DNA of 64,000 bases from Chrysopilus asiliformis (GCA_964034945.1 OZ035962.1:87584650-87648649), one strand, 5' to 3'; numbered from the stretch's first letter, positions 48,585 through 59,358 are shown. Notes: generated by a model not told the origin, from the letters alone. Program-made: numbers and translations.

Positions 48585-48856
48585 CACTCAGAAAAATGTC
48601 CAGGTCAACTTTTTGTCAGGTTAACTCTGACCTTACAGAGGTTTCTGTAAGCCAGCTAGCGGTCAGAGTTAACCTATCTAAGGTCAACTCGTGCAGCTCC
48701 CAATGCCCTACTTCACCTGCTGGTGGCTTAATTTCAGAATTTCTCCGACCACAGGTCAACTCAGTTTTACTTGCCCACATGCAGGCGAACGCGCGCCTGC
48801 CCGAGGCCAATTACGCCGTATATAGGTCGTCGAATTAGCCTCCATTTTTCTGAGTG
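48585..48856 (+). mobile_element. 272-bp inverted-repeat element, copy 2
   Basis: Ends CACTCAGAAAAATG and CATTTTTCTGAGTG; the flanking dinucleotide is TG on both sides. Differences from copy 1 are single bases, such as CTATCTAAGG for CTATATAAGG. Confidence 0.8.
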
Positions 48857-49238
48857 TGGTTTCATGAATATCCTTATTTAAAAAATGGCGCGTTATGTTC
48901 ATCGGGATCGGAATCAATTTCCAATGATCGAAAAAAAAAATAATTTAAATTGTAACCAAAAAAAATCTTCGAATTGTACAGTTCTTTTTTTTACTGCTGC
49001 ACCTACATTTTAACATGGAACTGTATTTAGAGACGATATCTAAAATGGACATCCATTTGTAATGTGCGGTGAGAGGCAGGCGGTCGCTGTGTACTAAATT
49101 GCGATATGAAATCCCGTAAAAAATTGAGAGAACGGAAAAGGAGGGGGGAGGTTCCGCAAAAACTAACGTCAGGTATTTTGTGGACAGCTTTAACTGACTT
49201 AAAAAAGTATGACTTTTCGACCGATTGGGCTGAAATCT

Positions 49239-49308
49239 AAGGTTGTCTTTTAATACATTAACTGAAAAGGGGGTCAACTTTTCAGTTAATGTGTTAAAAG
49301 ACATAACT
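49239..49308. repeat. Hairpin with about 30-bp arms
   Basis: GTCTTTTAATACATTAACTG then AAAAG faces CTTTTCAGTTAATGTGTTAA then AAGAC around GGGGTCAA, with one mismatch in 25 bases. The flanking AAGGTT/AACTTT extends the pairing. Confidence 0.75.
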
Positions 49309-49499
49309 TTAGATTTGATTTTTGATAGACAAGTCTACATTTCCTTTAACCCTTCTATTATGTTCGGGTCATTTTATGACCCATAGAAATTTAAAACAAA
49401 ATTTTTATTATTAAAAATTCTATGATATCAAATTTCTTTTCAACAGTGGAGCATACAGTGAAACACTTAATGCGGAGATCATGTATAAATTGTGGATTG

Positions 49500-49640
49500 G
49501 GTACGAAATCCCGTTTTTTATAATCTCGTATTTAAAATCCTGTTTTCCAAAATCCCGTTTTTTAAAATACCGTGTAAAAAAATCCCGTTTTCTAAAATAC
49601 CATTTTTCAGAATCCCGTTTTTTAAAATTCCGTTTTAAAA
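49500..49640 (+). repeat. Iterated AATCCCGTTTTTTAAA units, left array
   Basis: About eight diverged units of 15-19 bases. Inverted counterparts (GGGATTTTGTAAAAC type, about six units) lie at 50712-50840 near the other end of the element. Confidence 0.65.
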
Positions 49641-49704
49641 GACAAAAATTACTTTCATTAATCAGGCGCCTGATTAATGAAAGTAATTTTTGTCTTTTAA
49701 AACG
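49631..49704. repeat. 74-bp perfect palindrome
   Basis: Each 37-base half pairs completely with the other, centre GGC|GCC at 49667/49668 and outer ends CGTTTTAAAAGAC. No spacer. Confidence 0.95.
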
Positions 49705-49789
49705 ACATTGATAAAAGGTTTGAATGAGGTTACTAACTGGAATTCCAAAATACCGCAATGAACTTCCCAAAACAATTGTTTATTATATT

Positions 49790-50275
49790 GACATTTTTCG
49801 GAGAAAAAACAACCCAAATAGCATCGAAAGGCACGTGCACATGAGATTTGTTCTTCGCGACTTTAAAATGCAGCAATTTACGCAATCGGGACTAAAAATT
49901 TACACCTATAATTCACATCTGCGTACAAGAAGCGTAAGAAGTGACGAGCACGACGCACTGATTAATAATACGTCTGCAAAGCCACAATTGCTTTAGTGGG
50001 GAAATTGGTGATCGACGGTTCGTCTTTGGGGCAACATTCGCTTCATGAAAATCCTGCGGCGATAGAGCAGCATTTGATGGTTTTCGGGTCGAAACAGTGA
50101 TTAGTTGTGGAGCCTGAATGCCAGTTTCGCTTTGAAGAAGCGTGTGATGGGAACAGGGTCGACCCGGTTGCCCTTAGAGTTACCTCAAAGTCCCCGGTTT
50201 GCAAACAAAAGAAAAAAAAATTGATGCCTTCAGCCGCCATATTCAACATTGACATTTGATGGAAACGATTTCGCT
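49790..50275 (-). repeat. F6 repeat copy, uninterrupted
   Basis: Reverse-strand match to 17285-17569 plus 18113-18310. At the position of the 17.6-kb insert this copy reads straight through (CCCCACTAAAGCAATTG). Confidence 0.85.
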
Positions 50276-50987
50276 TCGAGAATTAAATTTCTTATTTCAG
50301 GTGAATGACTGAAGGATATCGCATAAAAAGTGGATAGCATACATTTTTGAAACAGCATAATTTTATTGGCATCAAAATTTCATTGCAAAAGAAAAAATAA
50401 ATTTGACCGGTAAAATAAAACTAAAGAAATTTTTCATTAAAAACTAAATAACTTGATGGCCCATTAAAATCTGTTTAAATTTCAGATCCAATATTGTCGA
50501 AAATTTTTAATTGCAACTAAAATCACGATATGCAATCGGAAGAAAAGTCCATTATAAAATAATACCCCACAAAAAGTCTCCATGAATTTATCGCCAAAAA
50601 TAGATTTTCTTAAAAATATAGCTTACAATATAGCTTTAAATTAGTAGATATACAATAAGTAACTCTGATTAAATATTGTAAAATTTTTATTTGTTTTTTT
50701 TTTAATGACCGAAAAAATCCCGTTTCTCTCATTTTCCACGGGATACACTAAAAACGGGATTTTGTAAAACGAGATTTTAAAAAACTGGATTTTTTAAAAA
50801 AAACGGGATTTTGATAAAATGGGATTTTTGGAAACAGGATATCGTATCGATCCCATAAATTGTAATTAACGATTATTTTGTATGCATTATAAGGGGAAAT
50901 ACACGTGGGTCATTTTATGACCCGAAACATTCTATTTGTGTGTATTTTTTGAAAATAATAGAAGAGTTAAAAATTTGAAAAATTTGT

Positions 50988-51004
50988 TCGGCAGTCAACG
51001 TGTT
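50988..51004 (-). mobile_element. Lone TTAA-type element end
   Basis: GGCAGTCAACGTGTTAA is identical to the right end of the element at 58713-58896. No left partner was seen, so it is probably a truncated relic. Confidence 0.4.
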
Positions 51005-51090
51005 AAGGAAATTGGGCCGAAAATTGTTAAAGAAAATGTATCGCAGTTGAAGTATTTTCCTAGCCAGAATTGAAACTTTTCAACTTACCC

Positions 51091-51532
51091 GGCCTTTACA
51101 CGCGACTACAAAGTCTGTCAGTAAATGTCAAATTACTGACAACGAATTAGAAGACATTTAGCGAACTGGCAGCCAGTTCATTTTCCAAATGACTTCGTTT
51201 GTAACACAGCTACAGTATCTCGTATTTCAGAGGCATGAATTTTGCTCGTATGCTTCATTATTTTAATTATTTCGTTCCTAGTTAGTCTTTTTTCCCCAGT
51301 CTGAGAGTTCTAAAAGTAAAAAAAAGAATTAAAAACAGTGAATTCATAATAATTTAATAGATTTACCTCAAATTCTTCATTTTCCGCCATCTTAGAAGTC
51401 TGAAATGTCAAATTACTGGCATGTCTGTACTGACTACAAAAATGTCCCGTCAGTACAGACTTGTCAGTGCCAGTAAGCATTTACACGAGACTGTGTCAGC
51501 GACTGTGTCAGCTCTACAGACGCGTCTAAAGG
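51091..51532. mobile_element. Imperfect inverted-repeat element (about 440 bp) holding the small spliced ORF
   Basis: The left end GCCTTTACACGCGACTACAA and the right end read inward, GCCTTTAGACGCGTCTGTAG, match at most positions. Several copies of GTCAGTA/TACTGAC-type palindromes sit near the ends, for example GTCAGTAA and TTACTGAC around 51120-51143, and CTGTACTGAC facing GTCAGTACAG at about 51428-51460. The phrase AAATGTCAAATTACTG occurs twice, near 51124 and 51405. No target-site duplication was recognised, so the superfamily is open. Confidence 0.45.
51178..51390 (-). CDS. Possible small spliced ORF inside an inverted-repeat element
   Basis: On the minus strand, ATGGCGGAAAATGAAGAATT opens exon 1 (51390-51367). 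It ends at a GAG|GTAAAT donor, and the sequence resumes after TTTTAG at 51309. The 57-base intron is rich in T before the acceptor. Splicing gives 51 residues, starting MAENEEFENSQTGEKR and continuing LTRNEIIKIMKHTSKIHASE to a stop at 51178. No domain was recognised. The start context (AAGATGG) is strong and the peptide has coding-like composition. It may be the 5' end of a transposase or accessory gene left inside a deleted element. It could also be chance. Confidence 0.35.
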
Positions 51533-52885
51533 CTGTGTTATCCTCATATCTCATTTGAAAATTATTATTATTTTATTATTTGAAATTTCCTCTACCAAAG
51601 CCGTACATGTATTGTAAATTATGCATTAAAATCTTTCTGAATATGGAATAAATTTTTCAGTGGCAACATGTGCATTCACCACACTCGCCTTTCAAGCTCT
51701 AAATTATGGATTAAGAAAATTATTTTGTGGCCTGCCCACACTCAAGTCCCCAGCCACGTACCTCTCCGTGACGATGGGGACTTAAATATTAAATGAGTCA
51801 AATAAAATGAATAAAAGAAAATCAAATTACGAAGGAACAAAAACAAACAAAAAATCTATAGAGCTAAGCGATGTCATCTTAGCGGTCTGAATAAAATTTA
51901 GAGCATCATTTATAAAATATTTATACAAAAAGCAAAAACAAATCTAACACTTAGTGGTAATGGGTTCAAGTTGTCTCAAGCAAATTGGAGAGATTTTTTT
52001 TCATAGTTTGTTGTGCTCTATTTTTTTATACTTGGAGACAAAAATAATATTTTTTTGATCTAAAAATATTTGAATTTCGGAGAAAAAATCCGTGTCAAAT
52101 GATCAGATGTGCGTTTCAAAATTGGTTGCATGAACACCCTTAGTCTGGCGTTGTGACCGGTCACAAGTCACAATCTGTATAACAATTTTGGCACAAAAGG
52201 TGAGAATTTTCCAGTGATTTTTTCCGTGATAAATAAAATGGAAAGTTTTTAACACTTCAATTAAGAGAGATGCAAGGCAGGGGAGGGGGAGGGGAATTAT
52301 ACTGCGAAAATAAGAAAATATTGTGACCGAGTTGTGGCTAATCATTGGTCAGTTACAGTCGCCAGAATATGCGCCTTAGTCTGGTTTGCAAAAAAAAACA
52401 CCAAATTAGACCTCAAATATTAGGCACTTCCACTCACATGAAAACCCAGATTTTTGAAAAAAAAATCCTACAGACTGCGTTCCGTTTCTGAAGGTTAATA
52501 CAAAAACTTTAAAAAAAACCCCCCCAGATTTGCAAGCCAAAAAATTTCTCAGTGTGGTTCGGTTTTTGTTCACGGTTAAGCTGGATTGCTGGTTTTTTCT
52601 TCTGTTTCTAAAATTTGAAAATATGGTTCCGGTTTCTAACATTTTAAAAATTTGGTTCTGTTTTTTGTTTTTAATTTCTAAAATTTCAAAAACTGGGTTT
52701 TAATGTTTTTTAATGTCTAATTAAGCAATTGGTAAGGAAAATGGAAGGTCCTGAAAGGATAACGTGATTATCCTTTTTCTCAAATTTTCCGGGCTATAAA
52801 ATTAAATTATTCTGTGCCATTCTGGAATATGACATGCTCGGCAATTTGCCCTGAGTATGAAATAGACACAACACTTTAAGCAACA
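51533..52885. other. No gene recognised
   Basis: TGTGACCGGTCACAA near 52152 recalls the 8.3-8.7 kb repeat. CCTTAGTCTGG occurs at 52138 and 52373. A stray 122-bp-monomer fragment lies near 52743-52795. Confidence 0.4.
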
Positions 52886-53084
52886 CACGGAGAGAAATCC
52901 AAATAGGAATATGGGAGACAGTAGACTGTTCTGCAATTATTCCCTAAAAATTCCTACAATTTTCGGAAAATTTCCAATTTTTTGGCATGAATTTCCCTTT
53001 TGTTTGGGAATCATAACCAAATTAATTCACTGTCTCGTGTATTCCTATTTTTTGTAGGAATCTGTCCTGTTATTTCTCTCCGTG
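52886..53084 (-). mobile_element. Inverted-repeat element CACGGAGAGAAAT, 199 bp, second copy
   Basis: Ends CACGGAGAGAAAT and ATTTCTCTCCGTG. Interior matches 43407-43615 in reverse, for example 'actgtctcgtgtattcctat'. Confidence 0.75.
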
Positions 53085-53275
53085 CACACAACAAACATAA
53101 TTATGCTAAACATATGTTTTTTTTTTTGAATTTTTTCTTCTAGATAAATTTCCGTATTAAATTTCAGTGAATTTCTTTTTCTTTGTAATTTTTTCTTTCT
53201 TTCTTTCCTCAATTTGCTACAGAATCTCCCCTAATTGGTCGATATTTTTAAAGATGTTTGCGCTCTGTTTGTTTT

Positions 53276-55530
53276 TTTTGAAGTGAAAACTTCTTTAGCG
53301 GCGTTGTGAGTGATTTCAAACTCGATGAAACGAAAAAGCGACAGTAAAAAGAGATAGGATATTTTAGCCTGCGAGAAAATGAGATAGAATACAGATGGGT
53401 GCCGGTCAATTTATCGTAAACAAGAGTGTTGGGAAGGGGGGAAGGGAGAAGTGTTAGGAGGGAGGAAGTGGAGAGAGGAGGCGATAAATTACTGATGTTT
53501 CGTCATACATTACAATATATACATATCTATATATATAAAAATGGATGTTTTATTGTTTGTCTGTTTGTCTGTCTGCCTGAGATTACAAAACTCAAAAACT
53601 ACTGGACCGATTTTTATGCGGTTTTTTGCAAAATGATCTATGTTGCCAGGAGCAGGTTTTTAGCTATGTACATTTTCAAAATTCGAAACGGAAGGTCCTG
53701 TAAGGATAATGAAAATATCCTTTTTCCCATTTTTCCCCGGAAAAATTTGCATTTTAGGGTTTTTGGGGTCGCTGATCACGAATCCGGTATTAGATTTTCA
53801 AAATTCGAAACGGATGATCCTGTAAGGATAATGAAAATATCCTTTTTCCCATTTTCCCCGGAAAAACTTGCATTTTAGGGTTTTTGGGGTCACTGATCAC
53901 GAATCCGGTATTAGATTTTCAAAATTCGAAACGGGAGATCCTGTAAGGATAATGAAAATATCCTTTTTATCATTTTGCCCCGGAAAAATTTGTATTATTG
54001 GGTTTTTGGGGTCGCTGATCACGAATCCGGTATTAGATTTTCAAAATTCGAAACGGAAGGTCCTGTAAGGATAATGAAAATATCCTTTTTCCCATTTTTC
54101 CCCGGAAAAATTGGCACTATGGGGTTTTTGGGGTCGCTGATCACGAATCCGGTATTAGATTTTCAAAATTCGAAACGAAAGGTCCTGTAAGGATAAATAT
54201 CCTTTTTCCCATTTTTCCCCGGAAAAATTTGCATTTTAGGGTTTTTGGGGTCGCTGATCACGAATCCGGTATTAGATTTTCAAAATTCGAAACGGAAGGT
54301 CCTGTAAGGATAATGAAAATATCCTTTTCATCATTTTTCCCCGGAAAAATTTGCATTTTAGGGTTTTTGGGGTCGCTGATCACGAATCCGGTATTAGATT
54401 TTCAAAATTCGAAACGGAAGGTCCTGTAAGGATAACGCAAATATCCTTTTTCCCATTTTTCCCCGGAAAAATTGGCACTATGGGGTTTTTGGGGTCGCTG
54501 ATCACGAATCCGGTATTAGATTTTCAAAATTCGAAACGGATGATCCTGTAAGGATAATGAAAATATCCTTTTTCCCATTTTCCCCGGAAAAACTTGCATT
54601 TTAGGGTTTTTGGGGTCACTGATCACGAATCCGGTATTAGATTTTCAAAATTCGAAACGGGAGATCCTGTAAGGATAATGAAAATATCCTTTTTATCATT
54701 TTGCCCCGGAAAAATTTGTATTATTGGGTTTTTGGGGTCGCTGATCACGAATCCGGTATTAGATTTTCAAAATTCGAAACGGAAGGTCCTGTAAGGATAA
54801 TGAAAATATCCTTTTTCCCATTTTTCCCCGGAAAAATTGGCACTATGGGGTTTTTGGGGTCGCTGATCACGAATCCGGTATTAGATTTTCAAAATTCGAA
54901 ACGAAAGGTCCTGTAAGGATAAATATCCTTTTTCCCATTTTTCCCCGGAAAAATTTGCATTTTAGGGTTTTTGGGGTCGCTGATCACGAATCCGGTATTA
55001 GATTTTCAAAATTCGAAACGGAAGGTCCTGTAAGGATAATGAAAATATCCTTTTCATCATTTTTCCCCGGAAAAATTTGCATTTTAGGGTTTTTGGGGTC
55101 GCTGATCACGAATCCGGTATTAGATTTTCAAAATTCGAAACGGAAGGTCCTGTAAGGATAACGCAAATATCCTTTTTCCCATTTTTCCCCGGAAAAATTG
55201 GCACTATGGGGTTTTTGGGGTCGCTGATCACGAATCCGGTATTAGATTTTCAAAATTCGAAACGAAAGGTCCTGTAAGGATAAATATCCTTTTTCCCGTT
55301 TTTCCTCGGAAAAATCGGCATAAGGGGGTTTTTGGGGTCGCTGATCATGAATCCGGTATTAGATTTTCAATAAAAATATAATATGAATTTTGAACTTGGT
55401 ACCAATATTATAATAAATAAACGCTATAACTATCCCACACCTGATACCGCATTCGTCTCATTCTCTCGCTGTTTAGTTTTCCTAAGGTTTCACTTCTACC
55501 GCGTGTGCACTGCACACACATGTTTTTTTT
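53276..55530 (+). repeat. Long repeat copy 1 (2.26 kb) carrying the 122-bp array
   Basis: Begins TTTTTGAAGTGAAAACTTCT and ends at 'gcactgcacacacatgtttt'. Between are a purine-rich tract, 'atatctatatatataaaaat' plus a short GTCT run and 'actactggaccgatttttat' (Helitron-like 5' end), the 122-bp array and a shared tail from 'gaacttggtaccaatattat'. Copy 2 at 60836-61944 has the same order. Confidence 0.85.
53693..55370 (+). repeat. 122-bp tandem array, 14 units, with a 726-bp higher-order period
   Basis: Each unit begins GGTCCTGTAAGGATAATGAA and contains AAGGATA facing TATCCTT, CCCCGG, and 'gtcgctgatcacgaatccgg'. Six units (one shortened by 6 bases) form a 726-bp block; variants at 53815, 53937 and 54181 recur at 54541, 54663 and 54907. 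Because 122 is not a multiple of 3 and frames are cut by stops, the peptides read across it are repeat shadows. Confidence 0.95.
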
Positions 55531-55688
55531 CTTTCTCGTCATTTACAAAATTTAGGTCTATGGAATTTAAATGCCAGACATGTCGAACATATTTACAAAG
55601 CGAAAGATTATTGATTTTTTGCTGAGGGTGCTGACTTGTAGTTCTAATGGCGGTGGTACAAAGGGCCAATGTATTTACAAACCTTTAA

Positions 55689-55895
55689 CCCTTAAAGGCT
55701 TGGGGGTACACGCGATGTGCCACCTTTTTCGTAACAAACGCTGCACGGTGGTAACAAAATTGTACCACAGATGAAATCATCTTCCATTGCCGCATGGAAC
55801 TTTGAAATAGCACCACTAAAAAAATCATAACAAAAATTTTTTTTTCGTGTGCCGCACGGGGAAGAATATTTGTTATTTTTCTGTGCCGCTAAGGG
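55689..55895. mobile_element. piggyBac-like miniature element, 207 bp
   Basis: Ends CCCTTAAAGGCTTGG and, inward from the right, CCCTTAGCGGCACAG, with TTAA outside both (55685-55688, 55896-55899). GTGCCAC/GTGGTA-type motifs pair internally. Confidence 0.65.
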
Positions 55896-55899
55896 TTAA

Positions 55900-57040
55900 A
55901 GAAAGCAGGGTGTTTTTTTTTACTTTACTTTCTTGGCTGAAATTCAGAATCATCGAACCCCTTTTCAATCAAAATATTTCAAAGAATTCGCTGACTTGGA
56001 TATTATTTCGTAAGGTGAATGTAATCATTTTTATTGCTTTTATTAAAAATTCCAATAAATACAAATATGTAAACGGCGAATAAGGAAAGAATGCTTTGAG
56101 TTGTGGGGATTTTTTTTCGAGGGAAATTAAAATTAAGTAAATGTGGAAGTAGATTGGCAGGAAGAGATTTTTTTTTGATAAATGTGGGATTTTTAAGGGA
56201 GTGTAAAGAATAATTGGGTGGTTTTGATATTAAAAAAATGTTTTCTAAAAATTAATGTTGCCGTGGAAATTTAAAGGCACTCAAAGTGGCAGTAGAAAAA
56301 CATTTTTGTGGGAATTTCAAGGGAAAATATGGCTTGCGTAGTTTACAAACGTTGGGTCATTTCTCAAAAAAAAAACTGTTAAGAATTCTCCATAAATTAC
56401 GTCATATTTAATTTCTATTTTTTAAACCCTTACTCATCCTCTCACCTCCCATCTTTTCTCAAGCTGTTTCTTATTCCGAACTTTCTTTAATATTTCGTCG
56501 CAGTAAAACTTTTTCCACAAAAATGGACACCTGTAGGATCTGAGAACATGTTGACTTTATTTTTAATGCTTGGAAATTAATTGTGAAAATTGTGAAAGCC
56601 CGATCAGAAGTAAGAGGGTTTGCAGAAAACTGCGCTAGAAGCGATAAAGATTCTAAACGTGAATGGCCTTTACGGGGGTGAAACAGTAAAGTATCAGAAG
56701 TAGGCAGATATTTTTACAATACGGGAATAATAAAAAAAAATACTAGGACGAAATCAGTAATTTCCCAAGAATATTTACTGTATTTTGAGTAAAACTTACC
56801 GCGTTTCAGTAAATTTTTCCGTCGTTCTGTAAATTTTACTGAGAAAATAGTAAAAACAGCACATTTACTGTCTTCCCCAGTAAAATATTGCTTAGAAAGT
56901 TTACTGAAAAAAGGGGGCCTGATTTAGAGTGCAAAATTTCAACTGAATTGGTCGATTGGACTCTTATTTATACATATTTTAGAATAGCCACAAAAAAATA
57001 AGATATGGGTGTGCCCATGAAAACGTCACACATTTGAAAG
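55900..57040. other. No gene recognised; TTTACTG-rich patch
   Basis: 56745-56910 is dense in CAGTAAA/TTTACTG phrases in both orientations, possibly a decayed foldback element. Confidence 0.4.
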
Positions 57041-57044
57041 AGTC

Positions 57045-57302
57045 TACGATACTTTGACCGCAGTATAAAATCCTATACTGAAAATCGCGTTAGAGCAGGG
57101 TAGGTGAATTCTGGTTAACGGATTTCCACCAAGGACCAAACACGCCTGCGAAATTTCATGGCTCTAGCTCCAGTAGTTTTTGAGAAATCTTATATGCAGA
57201 CTGACAAACAGAAAGACATTTTTGAAATAAGCCTTCAATCAAATCCTGAGTGCCCGGGATTAAGCGGTCGAAATTTACTTCGTATAAAAAAGTAAAAACT
57301 AA
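57045..57302 (-). repeat. F1 repeat fragment
   Basis: 'ggaccaaacacgcctgcgaa', 'tttcatggctctagctccag' and 'tagtttttgagaaatcttat' are reversed F1 phrases, ending 'gtataaaaaagtaaaaac'. Confidence 0.7.
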
Positions 57303-58265
57303 CACTTCATATTTTAATTCCAACACTAAAGTCCTTAAAAAACATTTTCAATAATTTCTGATTACCTCTTAATAATGCCCACAACCTCCGCTATAAAATG
57401 AACTGCCCGTGGGTCGTACTGCAGTTTAGAGTCAATTTTTAAGTGGCCATTGATTTGTAGTTCATTTAACCACCACTCATTGTCAGCAGTGAAATATTCT
57501 GTTGCCCTTGAATATTGACTTTGTTGCAAAAAAGCCATCGTAGGGTGTTGTATTCGGCAGCATTCGGGATTTCAATTGTTGTGGGTGTCGCAGTGGATTG
57601 TGGTAAGTAAATCAAGCCCTCATCCAGGCATTTAGAGATCTCTTCGGGACTGGATGGGATGGACCACATTTGATACAGTCGCGACAATATAAACTATCCC
57701 TGATAATTTATACATACGTTGGACTAATTGAATCAGACTAAGATTTGTAAATGTCGTCGGATCGACTTGTCTGGCAAAATGTGATAAACCCCTTTTGCTG
57801 TTGTCGTCTTTGCGGAGGAGTGATAAAATTCAGTGTAAAGCCTGTGCGAGAAAAGAGAGAAGGGCCGAAAAGTACTGCTACTGATGATAATGATGATGTT
57901 GATGACGACGACAACGACAATGAAGAGAATGCGATACGACGTGATTTCTGTTGTAATCGCCTTATTTCCTGTTCTCGTTAGTTAGTCGGACATGTCGCAT
58001 ATGTACTATATGCGACAAAGTTTTTACTTTCTTAGGCATAAGCGAAGTGGCATAAAGTTCATATTGTAAAAGCAGAAATTTAGAATTTCTTGGAAATTTC
58101 ATGTAAAAAAACGTCATCAAAGTGATAAGCAAATAAAAATTTACTCTGAGGGCCCATTTTTTACTAAAAATTTACTTTGCCCTTCTATTCCAGAGCTCTG
58201 GTAGGGTGGATTTTTTCCTTTCGGTATTCGTCAAAACTAGAGTAATAAAATAAGGCTTAAAAGTA
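57303..58265. other. No confirmed gene; two short frames of uncertain status
   Basis: 57466-57687 (minus, 73 residues, MSRLYQMWSIPSSPEEISKC at its start) and 57751-57981 (plus, 76 residues, with an acidic run of D/N and two CC clusters) have protein-like composition but match no family I recognise. The acidic run comes from a GATGAT/GACGAC simple repeat. Confidence 0.25.
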
Positions 58266-58460
58266 AAAAATAAAAATGTCCAAAGTTTATTTGGAATCAA
58301 AATTTTGTACTCCACTGTGTTCATATGACGTGTCGCTGAGAACGTAACGTGAGATCTTCAAAAAAATAGAAAAAAAAAATTAAAAAAAAAAACAGAAAAT
58401 GAAAAAATGGCGGACGACAGACGTTATTTTATCTAAATCGGACAAACGAGTAAAACAAAA
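58266..58460 (-). repeat. Dispersed repeat shared with 19256-19720
   Basis: Holds ATTTTGTACTCCACTGTGTT then CATATGAC, the reverse of 19669-19698. Confidence 0.45.
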
Positions 58461-58508
58461 GCCCAATCAGTTAATTTGACTGTCTAACAGAGTCCGCTTT
58501 CTTACGTG

Positions 58509-58550
58509 ATGCATTCAAAACAAATAACCGATCATTTGTTTTGAATGCAT
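58509..58550. repeat. Perfect 17-bp stem hairpin
   Basis: ATGCATTCAAAACAAAT faces ATTTGTTTTGAATGCAT across AACCGATC. Confidence 0.85.
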
Positions 58551-58712
58551 AGACATTTATGTCGACGATTTTATCAATGGCGAAAAGAAAAGAGAACAAA
58601 AGAGAATCATTATCGTCGTTGGCAGCACACACAAATGGATTTTCTTTGTTTTTATACACGCAGAATGTCAAAGACAGCGATATGGTCTTTCTGAAAATTA
58701 TACCACTTTTAA

Positions 58713-58896
58713 CACGTTGACGGCCAAGTGTGACCAATGTGGTCGAACATTAAAATGGGCTCCTCAGGCTATGTGAGACACAAATGATTCCTCCACCAAA
58801 AGTTCCAAAAAATTTTGAAAAAAAACTGTGAGCAATGTTGATATCAAAAGAGTCTTGTGGCCTCAACGTGTCATGGCCATGGTGGCAGTCAACGTG
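58713..58896. mobile_element. piggyBac-like miniature element, 184 bp
   Basis: Ends CACGTTGACGGCCA and, inward from the right, CACGTTGACTGCCA; TTAA outside both (58709-58712, 58897-58900). GACCAATGTGGTC is a subterminal palindrome. Confidence 0.75.
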
Positions 58897-59159
58897 TTAA
58901 ACACGATATTAAAAGCTTTTTCCTTATTTCTTATCAAACTAAATGAAAAGTTTTAGGGATTTAGTTTGAATTATTTTTTGTAAGATTTTTTATGCACATA
59001 TTTACTAATTTTGTTTCAATAATCTCTTTTTTGCAAAATATTAGGAGTGCAGAATTTATTCATGTGAAAAGCTAAAATCATCTAATTTCAGCAATTTTTT
59101 GTTACTCGTATATTTTCAATAGAATATAAAATAAAATATTTCTTTGAAATGAATATTAA

Positions 59160-59358
59160 CCCTAGACCTGTTACTGGGCACTGTGTGCCCAGAACGATTT
59201 TTTGAGGTTATATTTTCCCATTGTATTTCTTACTTGTTTAACGAATAAACCACATTTTTATGGTTTTTAAACAAACAAGCCATACATTTTCTATTAGAAT
59301 TACATCTGAGTGCCCAAGTACACAATATATGGAACTTTTATAGTACACGGGTCTAGGG
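59160..59358. mobile_element. piggyBac-like miniature element, 199 bp
   Basis: Ends CCCTAGACCTGT and, inward from the right, CCCTAGACCCGT; TTAA outside both (59156-59159, 59359-59362). CTGGGCACTGTGTGCCCAG is a subterminal palindrome. Confidence 0.8.

Larger units (their letters stand above)
49350..50966. mobile_element. piggyBac-like element, 1617 bp, non-coding
   Basis: Ends CCCTTCTATTAT and, inward from the right, CTCTTCTATTAT, with TTAA outside both (49346-49349 and 50967-50970). GGGTCATTTTATGACCC, a palindrome, occurs near both ends (49366-49382 and 50908-50924). Inside are inverted arrays of AATCCCGTTTTTTAAA-type units, a 74-bp perfect palindrome and an F6 copy. No transposase gene. Confidence 0.75.

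Noticed and set aside
46304..48838. Frames of 64-100 codons that are conserved between 46.4 and 48.6 kb
   Set aside because: Conservation follows from the two near-identical 272-bp elements, and frames are open on both strands; no domain.
53426..55277. A run of open frames encoding HFRVFGVADHESGIRFSKFE-type peptides
   Set aside because: They recur only because the 122-bp unit recurs, shift frame between units and are cut by stops. The same peptides appear from stray monomers on both strands.
57751..57981. Frame with an acidic D/N run, resembling a regulatory protein
   Set aside because: The run is a GATGAT/GACGAC simple repeat and the rest matches nothing I know; kept only as uncertain in the region entry.
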